From assembly GCF_001544075.1 (NCBI RefSeq), contig NZ_BCNT01000004.1, positions 186,001 to 250,000 of the forward strand: DNA of 64,000 nucleotides, written 5' to 3'. The stretch is from Comamonas terrae (GTDB taxonomy: Bacteria; Pseudomonadota; Gammaproteobacteria; Burkholderiales; Burkholderiaceae_C). The notes beneath the pieces are model-generated. The model saw only the letters and a program-made list of their open reading frames with translations, did not search any database and was not told where the DNA came from. The translations under genes were made by a program, and so were the position numbers. Positions 33,560 through 42,226 of this stretch are shown in pieces; the first letter of the stretch is position 1, and every line of letters begins with the position of its first letter.

Positions 33560-35434
33560 ATGAGCGACACCACCACGGATGCGTCCCGCTACCGTCCCAT
33601 GCCTTTCGGCGTCACCCGCGTCAGCCTGCGCGATGGGGCGCCGGGCGTGCGCTACCTGTCGGCCGATTTGCCCCTGGGCGCGTATGCGCGCCGCGTGACG
33701 GACTATCTGCTGCACTGGGCCGAGGCGGCGCCCGAACGCAGCTTTCTGGCCCGCCGCGAGGCGCTGGCCGACGGCCGCACCGGGGACTGGCAGCACGTGA
33801 GCTACGGCCAGGCGCTGGAGGCCGCGCGCAGCATCGGCCAGGCCCTGCTCGACCGCGGCCTGACGGCCGAGCGGCCCGTGCTGGTGCTCAGCGAGAATTC
33901 GCTCGAGCATGCGCTGCTGGCGCTGGGCTGCATCTATGCGGGCGTGCCGTACTGCCCGGTGTCGCCGGCCTATGCCACGGTGAGCCAGGATTTCGACAAG
34001 CTGCGCCATGCGCTGGATACGCTCACGCCGGGCCTGGTGTTCGCCGCCGACGGCGCGCGCTATGGACGGGCCATCGAAGCCACGGTGGCGCCGGATGTGG
34101 AGGTGGTGCTGGCGCAGGGCGCGATCGCGGGCCGCGCCACCACGCCGTTCATCAGCCTGCGCGCCACGCCGGCCACCGCCGCGGTCGATGCGGCCATGCA
34201 TGCCACGGGCCCGGGCACCATCGTCAAGTTCCTGTTCACCAGCGGCTCCACCAAGCTGCCCAAGCCCGTGATCAACACGCAGCGCATGTGGTGCGCCAAC
34301 CTGCAGCAGATCACGCTGTCGCTGCCGGTGCTGGCCCAGGAGCCCCCGGTGCTGGTGGACTGGCTGCCCTGGAACCACACCTTCGGCAGCAACCACAACT
34401 TCGGCCTCGTGCTCATGCACGGCGGCACGCTGTACATCGACGACGGCAAGCCCACGGCGGCGCTGATCGGCGAGACGCTGCGCAATCTGCGCGAGATCGC
34501 GCCCACGGTCTACTTCAACGTGCCTGCGGGCTTCGAGATGATCGCCGAGGCCATGAAGACCGATGCACAGCTGCGCGACACGCTGCTGTCGCGCCTGCAG
34601 ATGTTCTTCTACTCGGGCGCCGGCCTGTCCCAGCCCGTGTGGGACAGCCTGCATGCCACGCAGGAATCTGCCATCGGCCAGCGCATCGTCATGGCCACGG
34701 GCCTGGGCATGACGGAATCGGCGCCGTCGGCGCTGTTCGTCAACAGCGCCGAGGTGCGCGCCGGCCATGTCGGCGTGCCCGTGCCGGGCATGACGCTCAA
34801 GCTCGTCGATGTGGACGGCAAGACCGAGGTGCGCTACCGCGGCCCCAATGTGACGCCCGGCTACTGGCGCTCCGATGCCGCCACGCGCGACGCCTTCGAC
34901 GAGGAGGGCTATCTGATCACCGGCGATGCGGTGAAGTGGATCGACGACAGCGACATCCACCGCGGCCTGGCCTTCGACGGCCGCATCGCCGAGGACTTCA
35001 AGCTCGCCACGGGCACTTTCGTGAGCGTGGGGCCGCTGCGCGCACGCATCGTCGCGGCCGGCGCGCCCTACATCCAGGACGTGGTGCTCACGGGCCTGAA
35101 CCAGAAGGAGATCGGGGCGCTGGTGTTTCCCGCAGCCGCCGCGTGCCGCGAGGCCAGCCGCCTGCCGGCCGATGCGCCCTGGACCGAGGTGCTGGCCAGC
35201 GCCGGCGTGCGCCAGCGCATCCAGGCCGTGCTGAACCAGCTCGCCCGCGATGCCACGGGCAGCGCCAGCCGCGTGGCGCGGGCGCTGCTGATGGCCGAGC
35301 CGCCCTCGCTGGACAAGGGCGAAATCACCGACAAGGGCTCCCTCAACCAGCGCGCCGTGCTCAGGCACCGCGAGGCGCTGGTGGCGGCGCTGCACGAGGG
35401 CACGGCGCCCGGCATTTTGCTGGCCCAGGCCTGA
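33560..35434 (+). CDS. Feruloyl-CoA synthase-like ligase (CouL-like candidate)
   Basis: A 624-residue AMP-forming acyl-CoA ligase. FLFTSGSTKLPKPVINTQ is the ATP-phosphate loop (A3) and GLGMTESAP the A5 motif; GYLITGDAVKWID gives the adenine/ribose Asp. The opening (PFGVTRVSLRDG) and length fit feruloyl-CoA synthases rather than the shorter 4-coumarate ligases. It would activate a hydroxycinnamic acid to its CoA thioester. GGAGACAAAA lies upstream of the start. It is in one unit with a crotonase and an SDR dehydrogenase, giving a hydration-oxidation route. Confidence 0.9.
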   Translation: MSDTTTDASRYRPMPFGVTRVSLRDGAPGVRYLSADLPLGAYARRVTDYLLHWAEAAPERSFLARREALADGRTGDWQHVSYGQALEAARSIGQALLDRGLTAERPVLVLSENSLEHALLALGCIYAGVPYCPVSPAYATVSQDFDKLRHALDTLTPGLVFAADGARYGRAIEATVAPDVEVVLAQGAIAGRATTPFISLRATPATAAVDAAMHATGPGTIVKFLFTSGSTKLPKPVINTQRMWCANLQQITLSLPVLAQEPPVLVDWLPWNHTFGSNHNFGLVLMHGGTLYIDDGKPTAALIGETLRNLREIAPTVYFNVPAGFEMIAEAMKTDAQLRDTLLSRLQMFFYSGAGLSQPVWDSLHATQESAIGQRIVMATGLGMTESAPSALFVNSAEVRAGHVGVPVPGMTLKLVDVDGKTEVRYRGPNVTPGYWRSDAATRDAFDEEGYLITGDAVKWIDDSDIHRGLAFDGRIAEDFKLATGTFVSVGPLRARIVAAGAPYIQDVVLTGLNQKEIGALVFPAAAACREASRLPADAPWTEVLASAGVRQRIQAVLNQLARDATGSASRVARALLMAEPPSLDKGEITDKGSLNQRAVLRHREALVAALHEGTAPGILLAQA

Positions 35435-35456
35435 ACCATATTCCAAGGAGACAGAT

Positions 35457-36221
35457 ATGCAGATTCAAGGACAGAGCGCACTGGTCACGGGCGGCGCATC
35501 GGGCCTGGGCGAGGCCACGGCGCGCGCACTGGCACGCCTGGGCGCCCGTGTGGCGGTGCTGGACCGCAATGCCGAACAGGCCGCCAGGGTGGCCGCGGAC
35601 ATCGGCGGCGTGGCCTGCGCCTGCGACATCACCGATGCCGCCAGCGTGGCCGCCGCGCTGGAGCAGGCCGCGGTCGCCCACGGCCCGGCACGCATTCTGA
35701 TGAACGTGGCGGGCATAGGCAGCGCCAAGCGCATCGTGCAGCGCGACGGCAGCGCTGCGCCGCTCGAGGACTTCGCGCGCGTCGTGAACATCAACCTCAT
35801 CGGCACATACAACGTGAGCCGCCTGTTCGCTGCGGCATGCAGCCGGCTGGAGGCTCTCGACAACGGGGAGCGCGGCGTGATGCTGTTCACGGCCTCGGTG
35901 GCGGCCTTCGACGGCCAGGTGGGCCAGCAGGCCTACAGCGCCTCCAAGGCGGGCCTGGCCGGCATGACGCTGCCCATGGCGCGCGACCTGGCCCAGCATG
36001 CGATACGCGTATGCACCATCGCGCCCGGCCTGTTCGCCACGCCACTGATGCAGGAGCTGCCCGAGGCCGTGCAGCAGTCGCTGGCCGCGAGCATCCCCTT
36101 CCCGCCGCGCCTGGGCCGGCCCGAGGAGTTTGCCGAGCTCGCCTGCCACATCGTGACCAACGGCCACCTGAACGGCGAGGTGATCCGCCTGGACGGCGCG
36201 TTGCGCATGGCTCCGCGCTGA
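35457..36221 (+). CDS. SDR 3-hydroxyacyl-CoA dehydrogenase-like (CouN-like candidate)
   Basis: A 254-residue short-chain dehydrogenase. TGGASGLGEATARAL at 10-24 is the NAD-binding Gly motif, NVAGIG the structural NAG-like motif, and the catalytic set is Ser in LFTASVAAF, Tyr and Lys in QQAYSASKAG. It most resembles type II 3-hydroxyacyl-CoA dehydrogenases (HSD17B10). In the pathway proposed here it would oxidise the beta-hydroxyl produced by the crotonase. AAGGAGACA precedes the ATG, 22 bp after the ligase stop. Confidence 0.9.
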   Translation: MQIQGQSALVTGGASGLGEATARALARLGARVAVLDRNAEQAARVAADIGGVACACDITDAASVAAALEQAAVAHGPARILMNVAGIGSAKRIVQRDGSAAPLEDFARVVNINLIGTYNVSRLFAAACSRLEALDNGERGVMLFTASVAAFDGQVGQQAYSASKAGLAGMTLPMARDLAQHAIRVCTIAPGLFATPLMQELPEAVQQSLAASIPFPPRLGRPEEFAELACHIVTNGHLNGEVIRLDGALRMAPR

Positions 36222-36250
36222 GTTGCCAATCCGAACGAACGGAGACCCGC

Positions 36251-37582
36251 ATGCCTGCTCTTTCCAAGCTCACGCTCGTCGCCTGCGCCGCCTGGGCGGC
36301 CTGCACCCTGGTGCCACCTGCTGCTGCGCAGACGGCCGCATCCGGGCGCCTGGCCCCGCTGGTGGACGAGATATACCCCCGGCTTGAAGCGCTCTACCAG
36401 GACCTCCATGCGCACCCCGAGCTGGGCTTCCAGGAAACGCGCACCGCCGCCGCGCTGGCCGCGCAGATGCGGGCGCTGGGCTTCGAGGTGACCGAAGGCG
36501 TGGGCCGCACCGGCGTGGTGGCGCTCTACCGCAATGGCAGCGGCCCGACGGTGCTGGTGCGCACCGAACTCGATGCGCTGCCGATGGAGGAGAAGACCGG
36601 CCTGCCCTATGCCAGCCGGGCCAGGGCGCAATGGAACGGCAGCGAGACCTTCGTGGCCCACAGCTGCGGCCATGACATACACATGGCCAGCTGGGTCGGC
36701 ACGGCGCAAGCGCTGCTCGCGCTCAAGGACCAGTGGCATGGCACGCTGATGTTCATCGGCCAGCCGGCGGAGGAGTCGGTGGGCGGAGCCAAGGCCATGG
36801 TGGACGACGGCCTCTTCAAGCGCTTTCCCAAGCCGGACTTCGCCTTCGCGCTGCACACAGATCCCATGGCCTACGGCTACGTGGGCTATCGCGCGGGGCC
36901 GATGACCTCGGCCGCCGACGGCCTGGAAATCACATTCAAGGGCCGCGGAGGCCATGGCTCGGCACCGCATGCGACGATCGACCCGATTGCCATCGGCGCG
37001 CATTTCGTGACCGATGTGCAGACCGTGGTCAGTCGCGAGAAGAACCCGTTCGAATTCGGTGTGGTCACCATCGGTGCGTTCCAGGCCGGCACTGTCGGCA
37101 ACATCATTCCCGCCGAAGCCAGGCTCAGCGGCACCATCCGAAGCTACGATCCCGCGGTGCGCCGGAAGCTGATCGACGGCGTACGCCGGACGGCGCTGGC
37201 ATCGGCCGCCAGTGCCGGCGCACCGGAACCCGAGCTGCATGTGGGCGAGGGCGGTGTCGGCGCCGTGGTCAACGATGCCGCGCTGGTGCAGCGCACGGTG
37301 GCCGCGCTGCAGGCGCAGCTGGGCGCCGACCATGTGGTGCAGGTGCCGCCCATTACCGCGAGCGAGGACTTCTCCGTGTTGGGCGAGAACGGCATTCCCT
37401 CGATGTTCTTTGTCGTCGGCGTGAGCGATCCCAAGGACGTGGCCGCGTCGAAGCAGCCCGGCGGCAAGCCGCTGCCCTTCAACCACTCGCCGTTCTTCGC
37501 GCCCGTGCCCGAACCCTCGATCAAGGTCGGCGTGCGGGCCATGACGACGGCGGTGCTGTCGGCCATGGGAGCGAAGCACTGA
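36251..37582 (+). CDS. Exported M20D amidohydrolase (ILR1/aminoacylase-like)
   Basis: A 443-residue metal-dependent amidohydrolase with a signal peptide (KLTLVACAAWAACTLVPPAA). LHAHPELGFQETRTA and HSCGHDIHMASW are the M20D signatures, the latter with metal His/Cys ligands; GQPAEESVGGAKAMV holds the catalytic Glu pair. Family members hydrolyse N-acyl amino acids, including auxin-amino acid conjugates. Being periplasmic and in the same unit as a hydroxycinnamate-type ligase, it may free aromatic acids from amide conjugates before uptake; this is inference. Confidence 0.88.
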   Translation: MPALSKLTLVACAAWAACTLVPPAAAQTAASGRLAPLVDEIYPRLEALYQDLHAHPELGFQETRTAAALAAQMRALGFEVTEGVGRTGVVALYRNGSGPTVLVRTELDALPMEEKTGLPYASRARAQWNGSETFVAHSCGHDIHMASWVGTAQALLALKDQWHGTLMFIGQPAEESVGGAKAMVDDGLFKRFPKPDFAFALHTDPMAYGYVGYRAGPMTSAADGLEITFKGRGGHGSAPHATIDPIAIGAHFVTDVQTVVSREKNPFEFGVVTIGAFQAGTVGNIIPAEARLSGTIRSYDPAVRRKLIDGVRRTALASAASAGAPEPELHVGEGGVGAVVNDAALVQRTVAALQAQLGADHVVQVPPITASEDFSVLGENGIPSMFFVVGVSDPKDVAASKQPGGKPLPFNHSPFFAPVPEPSIKVGVRAMTTAVLSAMGAKH

Positions 37583-37667
37583 GAAGGCCGAGCCAGGCGC
37601 CCGCCATCGCCCTCCCGAGGTGCACGCATGCAGCCTGAAAGTCCTTTCCCGCCACCAGGAGACATCC

Positions 37668-38675
37668 ATGCCAGTGCAACGCCGCCACTTCATCCAGACC
37701 CTGGGTAGCACCATCTGCGGCACGGCAGCCCTGGGCGCGTTCGCGCCCCTCGAGGCCGGGGCCCAGCAGGCGCTGGAGCAGGTCAAGATCATGTACGGCT
37801 TTCCGGCCGGCAGCGCGGGCGACAGCGTGGCGCGCCGCGTGGCCGAGAAGCTGGGCGGCACGGCCTACAGCAGGAATGCCGGCTATGTGGAAAACCGGCC
37901 GGGAGCCGGCGGCCGCATCGCGGTGGAGACGCTGAAGCACTCGGCCGCCGACGGCTCGGTGCTGGCGCTGGCGCCCGTGTCGGCCTTCTCGGTCTATCCG
38001 CACATCTATCCGCGGCTCGGCTACAAGGCCGAGGATGCGGCGCCGGTGTCCATGGGCGCCGTCATGCTGCACGGCCTGGCCGTGGGGCCGGCCGTGCCGG
38101 CCGAGGTCAGGACGCTCAAGGACTTTCTCGCCTGGGCCAGGGCCAACCCGGAAAAGGCCAGCTACGGCACGCCGGGATCCGGCTCCATGCCGCATCTGCT
38201 GGGTGCCCTGCTGGGCCTGCGCGCGGGCGTGCCGCTCAACCATGTGCCCTACCGCGGCACCGTGCCCAGCATCACCGATCTCGTGGGCGGCCAGGTTGCC
38301 GCGGCCGTGAACCCCAGCGGCGACTATCTGCAATACCTGAAGGCGGGCCGCGTGCGCGTGCTGGCCCTGTCGGGCAGGAAGCGCTCTCCCTACCTGCCCG
38401 ATGTGCCCACGTTTGCCGAGCTTGGCTATCCCGACGTGACGTCGGAGGAGTGGTTCGGCTTCTATGCCCCGGCCCGGGTGCCGTCGGCCGTGCTGGCCCA
38501 TGCCAACGCGGCCATCACGGCCGCGCTCAAGGACAGGTCGGTCATCGATTCGCTGGCGCTGGTGGGGCTGGTGGCGCGCGGCAGCACGCCGCAGGAGATG
38601 GCGGCCGACCAGAAGGCCGAGTTCGAGCGCTGGGGGCCGCTGGTCAGGCAGATCGGCTTCACGGCCGAGTCCTGA
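37668..38675 (+). CDS. Bug-family (TctC-like) periplasmic receptor 3
   Basis: A 335-residue receptor. A short leader with QRRHFIQTLGSTICG suggests Tat- or Sec-export, cleavage near AGAQQ. The ligand loops are MYGFPAGSAGDSVARRVAE and VENRPGAGGRIAVETL, and HVPYRGTVPSITDLVGGQ is the third block. The first loop has AGSAGDS where most Bug proteins have PGGxxD, so the ligand pocket may differ. It is the last gene of the ligase/SDR/M20 unit, and would bind the acid that the ligase activates. Confidence 0.88.
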   Translation: MPVQRRHFIQTLGSTICGTAALGAFAPLEAGAQQALEQVKIMYGFPAGSAGDSVARRVAEKLGGTAYSRNAGYVENRPGAGGRIAVETLKHSAADGSVLALAPVSAFSVYPHIYPRLGYKAEDAAPVSMGAVMLHGLAVGPAVPAEVRTLKDFLAWARANPEKASYGTPGSGSMPHLLGALLGLRAGVPLNHVPYRGTVPSITDLVGGQVAAAVNPSGDYLQYLKAGRVRVLALSGRKRSPYLPDVPTFAELGYPDVTSEEWFGFYAPARVPSAVLAHANAAITAALKDRSVIDSLALVGLVARGSTPQEMAADQKAEFERWGPLVRQIGFTAES

Positions 38676-38702
38676 GCCGCGCCTGCACCGGTGGCCAGCC
38701 GG

Positions 38703-39287
38703 TCAGTCCATGGCGGCCACGGCCGCCTTGTAGATGCTCTGGCGGGGCTGGGCCATGAGGCGGCGCAGCATGGGCTCGAACTCCGAGATCGGCAGCGTCT
38801 CGCCCCTGGGGTCGAAGGCCGGGTTGTCGTAGAGTTCGCAGAACTCGGCCGTGCGCTCGTAGTGCGGGTGGTCCCTGAACTGCGCGCGCATGTCGCGGTC
38901 CAGCCCGATGTGGTGAAAGAAGTAGTGGCCCTGGAAGATGCCGTGGTGCTTGACCATCCAGTGGTTGGCCTCGCTCACGAAGGGCTGGACAATGGCCGCC
39001 GCGATGTCGGGATGGTTGAACGAGCCCAGCGTGTCGCCGATGTCGTGCAGCAGTGCGCAGACCACGTATTCCTCGTCGCGCCCGTCGCGCAGCGCGCGCG
39101 TGGCGGTCTGCAGAGAGTGCGTGTAGCGGTCCACCGGAAAGCCGCCGTAGTCGCCTTCCAGCAGCTTCAGATGCGCCATGACGCGGTCCGGCAGCCCTTG
39201 CGCGAACTGCGCGAATTCGCCGCCTATCAATCGCCAGTCGTCGCGCGTGCTGTCCTGCATGCGGATGAAGTTCGCCCGTGCATTCAT
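38703..39287 (-). CDS. HD-domain protein, MIOX/PhnZ-like
   Basis: A 194-residue protein with a divalent-metal HD core: His57 in RYTHSLQT, His81-Asp82 in ALLHDIGD, and further His at 92, 109 and 114-115 (ANHWMVKHH). The arrangement, with a Tyr-Gly-Gly loop ahead of the first His, recalls HD-domain mixed-valent di-iron oxygenases such as PhnZ, TmpB and inositol oxygenase rather than phosphohydrolases. The substrate is unknown. It is 114 bp downstream of boxA on the same strand and may be read with it. Confidence 0.72.
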   Translation of the reverse strand: MNARANFIRMQDSTRDDWRLIGGEFAQFAQGLPDRVMAHLKLLEGDYGGFPVDRYTHSLQTATRALRDGRDEEYVVCALLHDIGDTLGSFNHPDIAAAIVQPFVSEANHWMVKHHGIFQGHYFFHHIGLDRDMRAQFRDHPHYERTAEFCELYDNPAFDPRGETLPISEFEPMLRRLMAQPRQSIYKAAVAAMD

Positions 39288-39401
39288 GCCTGTCTTTCGT
39301 GGGTGGATGTAGGGCTACTGTAGGGCGGCATGGAGGGCCGCGCTGTCAATGGCATGACATGCGCGCGAAAGGGCCGGGGGCGGCATCCCCGGTCCGCTGA
39401 A

Positions 39402-40703
39402 TCAATAGGTCTCCAGGTGCAGGCGTCCCTCGCGCTTGAGGCGCTGGCCCAGGGCTTCCCATTCGAGGCCGGCCTGCTGCGCCACATCGCGCAGGGCCAG
39501 CAGCACGCCTTCCTCCATGCTCTTGAGGCCGCAGACGTAGATGTAGGTGTTGTCGTCGCCCAGCAGCCGGGCCAGGTCCACCGCACGTTCGCGGATGGCA
39601 TCCTGCACGTAGCGGCGCGGCTGGCCGGGCACGCGCGAGAAGGCCAGGTTGTTGTCCATGAAGTCCTTGGGCAGGCTTTGCAGTGGGCCGAAGTAGGGCA
39701 GCTCCTGGGGCGTGCGCGCGCCGAAGAACAGCATGAGCTTGCCGCCGTCGAACTTGCCGCTCCTGCGCAGGCGCCGGCGCCATTCGGTCATGGCGCGCAT
39801 GGGCGCGCTGCCGGTGCCGGTGCAGATCATGACGATGTGCGAGCGCGGATGGTTGGGCATGAGGAAGGAAGTGCCGAACGGGCCGATGACCTGCACCTTG
39901 TCGCCCACCTGCAGGTCGCACAGATAGTTGCTGGCCACGCCGCGCACGGGCCGGCCTTCGTGGTCCTGGGTGACGCGCTTGACGGTCAGCGCCACGTTGT
40001 TGTAGCCGGGGCGTTCGCCGTTGCGCGCGCTGGCCACCGAATACTGGCGCGCGACATGGGGCTTGCCGCTGGCATCCAGGCCCGGCGGGATCACGGCAAT
40101 CGACTGGCCTTCGAGCACGGGAAACGGCATGGCGCCGAAGTCCAGCACGATGTGGTGGGTCTCGCTGGCGAAGCCTGCCTCCGTGCAGTTGAGATTGCCG
40201 GTCACGGTGGCCGTGACCGGATTCCTGGGGCCGTAGAGGTTGGAATAGGCATGGGCTGCGGACCAGGGCGGCACGGTGGCCCCGTAGGCGGCCGCCCTGA
40301 AGGCCGGTTCGGCGGCTGCGTTGCTGGCGCTGGCGCTGCTCGCCAAGGCGGCCGCCGCAATCACGGCCTGGGCCTGGGTCAGGTCCGCGGGTTCCTGCTG
40401 CGCGGCGGCCAGTCGCTCGGCCGGCAACTCCTCGGGCAGGCTTTCCCAGCCGTACTGCTGCGCCAGCGTGTAGGCCTGCAGGGCCGGCACCTTGCGCCAG
40501 TTGTCGATGGCGCCGGTGGGGCAGGGGGAGATGCAGTCCATGCAGCCATTGCATTTGTCGGCCATGACCACGTAGTTGGTGTCGTCATGCGTGATGGCAT
40601 CGACCGGGCAGGTGGCTTCGCAGGTGTTGCAGCGAATGCAGATTTCCGGATCGATCAGATGCTGGTTGAGGATGCCGTTTTCAATCAACGTGGTGGTGGT
40701 CAT
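39402..40703 (-). CDS. boxA: Benzoyl-CoA epoxidase reductase subunit BoxA
   Basis: A 433-residue iron-sulfur flavoprotein that passes electrons from NADPH to BoxB for epoxidation of benzoyl-CoA. The N-terminus holds two 4Fe-4S ferredoxin motifs, [12 protein letters not shown] and [12 protein letters not shown]. An Ala-rich linker at about 95-140 leads to an FNR-like reductase with [11 protein letters not shown] (FAD) and [12 protein letters not shown] (NADPH). The domain order is that of BoxA. It is the third gene of boxC-boxB-boxA, 70 bp after boxB. Confidence 0.96.
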   Translation of the reverse strand: MTTTTLIENGILNQHLIDPEICIRCNTCEATCPVDAITHDDTNYVVMADKCNGCMDCISPCPTGAIDNWRKVPALQAYTLAQQYGWESLPEELPAERLAAAQQEPADLTQAQAVIAAAALASSASASNAAAEPAFRAAAYGATVPPWSAAHAYSNLYGPRNPVTATVTGNLNCTEAGFASETHHIVLDFGAMPFPVLEGQSIAVIPPGLDASGKPHVARQYSVASARNGERPGYNNVALTVKRVTQDHEGRPVRGVASNYLCDLQVGDKVQVIGPFGTSFLMPNHPRSHIVMICTGTGSAPMRAMTEWRRRLRRSGKFDGGKLMLFFGARTPQELPYFGPLQSLPKDFMDNNLAFSRVPGQPRRYVQDAIRERAVDLARLLGDDNTYIYVCGLKSMEEGVLLALRDVAQQAGLEWEALGQRLKREGRLHLETY

Positions 40704-40773
40704 GTTCTTCTCCCAACAAATATCGCCATGCCTTGGTGCGCGACCCTTGGAATCGGCGCAGCCGCCCAGGGGA

Positions 40774-42201
40774 TTAATTGAAGCGGACGTACTCGAAATC
40801 GACAGGCTGGCGATTGATGCCCATGACCGGCGGGGCAATCCAGCCCGCGAACTTGCCAGGCTCCAGGCACCGGCCCATGAGCGAGGCCACGAAGGTGCGG
40901 TCCTCGTCGGTGGGCAGCCATTCCTTCTTGCGCAGCTCCCATTCCTGCTCGCTCACGGGGCGGCCGTCGGGGCTGATGCGCACGCCGGCCAGCGCGCCGA
41001 TCTGGCGGTTGAAGGCCTTGTGCGGCACCGTGAGGCGGAAATCGATGCCGGCCTTTTCCATCACCTTGTTCCAGCGGCCCACGCCGGCATTGCTGTCCTT
41101 GATGTAGTCGTCGCGCAGCACCTCGTTCAGGGCGTTGAGCATGGGCACGTCCTTTTCCTGCAGCCTGCCGTCCACCACTTCCAGCACCTTGTACTGCTGG
41201 TCATGCAGCGCATGGTCGTCGCTGCGCTTGCCTTCCTCGTAGCGGCCCTTGAGGCCCGAGCTGTAGAAGGTGGCGGCATTGCTGGACTGGTCGGCGCCGA
41301 ACAGGTCGATGGTCACGCTGTAGTGGAAGTTCAGGTAGCGCTGGATGGTGGGCAGGTCGATCACGCCGGCCGCGCGCAGCCGGCTCACATCGTCGGTGCC
41401 GAGCTCGTTCATGACCTGGCAGGTGCGGGCCAGCACGCGCGAGACGCCGGATTCGCCCACGAACATGTGGTGGGCCTCCTCGGTCAGCATGAACTTGGTG
41501 GTGCGCGCCAAGGGGTCGAAGGCGCTTTCGGCCAGGGCGGCCAGCTGGAACTTGCCGTCGCGGTCGGTGAAGTAGGTGAACATGAAGAAGCTCAGCCAGT
41601 CGGGCGTCTTCTCGTTGAAGGCGCCCAGGATGCGCGGATTGTTCTCGTCGCCCGACTGGCGCTCGAGCAGTGCCTCCGCCTCCTCGCGGCCGTCGCGGCC
41701 GAAGTGCTTGTGCAGCAGGTAGACCATGGCCCACAGGTGGCGGCCTTCCTCCACATTGACCTGGAACAGGTTGCGCAGGTCGTACAGCGAAGGCGCGGTC
41801 AGGCCCAGGTGGCGCTGCTGCTCCACTGACGCGGGCTCGGTGTCGCCCTGGGTGACGATGATGCGGCGCAGGTTGGCGCGGTGCTCGCCGGGCACGTCCT
41901 GCCAGGCCTTCTCGCCCCTGTGGTCGCCGAAGTGGATGGTGCGGTTTTCCTCCGCGGGGTTGAGGAAGATACCCCAGCGGTAGTCGCGCATCTTCACGTA
42001 GCCGAACTGGGCCCAGCCCTGGGGGTCGACGCTGACCGCGGTGCGCAGGTAGACGTCGTGGTGGGTGGAGCCCTCGGGGCCCACGTCGTCCCACCACCTG
42101 ATGAAGTTGGGCTGCCAGCTCTCCAGCGCGCGCTGCAGGGTGCGGTCGCTGCTCAGGTCCACGTTGTTGGGAATCTTCTGGCTGTAGTCGATGCTGCTCA
42201 T
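40774..42201 (-). CDS. boxB: Benzoyl-CoA 2,3-epoxidase oxygenase subunit BoxB
   Basis: A 475-residue non-haem di-iron oxygenase that makes 2,3-epoxybenzoyl-CoA with O2 and electrons from Box[21 protein letters not shown] and [14 protein letters not shown] carry the two Glu-Glu-X-X-His iron motifs. Length is that of BoxB. It lies 25 bp after boxC on the same strand. The start MSSIDYSQ follows an AGGAGATA ribosome site. Confidence 0.97.
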   Translation of the reverse strand: MSSIDYSQKIPNNVDLSSDRTLQRALESWQPNFIRWWDDVGPEGSTHHDVYLRTAVSVDPQGWAQFGYVKMRDYRWGIFLNPAEENRTIHFGDHRGEKAWQDVPGEHRANLRRIIVTQGDTEPASVEQQRHLGLTAPSLYDLRNLFQVNVEEGRHLWAMVYLLHKHFGRDGREEAEALLERQSGDENNPRILGAFNEKTPDWLSFFMFTYFTDRDGKFQLAALAESAFDPLARTTKFMLTEEAHHMFVGESGVSRVLARTCQVMNELGTDDVSRLRAAGVIDLPTIQRYLNFHYSVTIDLFGADQSSNAATFYSSGLKGRYEEGKRSDDHALHDQQYKVLEVVDGRLQEKDVPMLNALNEVLRDDYIKDSNAGVGRWNKVMEKAGIDFRLTVPHKAFNRQIGALAGVRISPDGRPVSEQEWELRKKEWLPTDEDRTFVASLMGRCLEPGKFAGWIAPPVMGINRQPVDFEYVRFN

Positions 42202-42226
42202 GGGATATCTCCTGGATGCGGTGGGG

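Noticed and set aside
32710-35434. Classic feruloyl-CoA hydratase-lyase (Ech/Fcs/Vdh) vanillin pathway
   Set aside because: The crotonase does not start like Ech, no vanillin dehydrogenase gene is present, and an SDR plus amidohydrolase fit the beta-oxidation-like route better.
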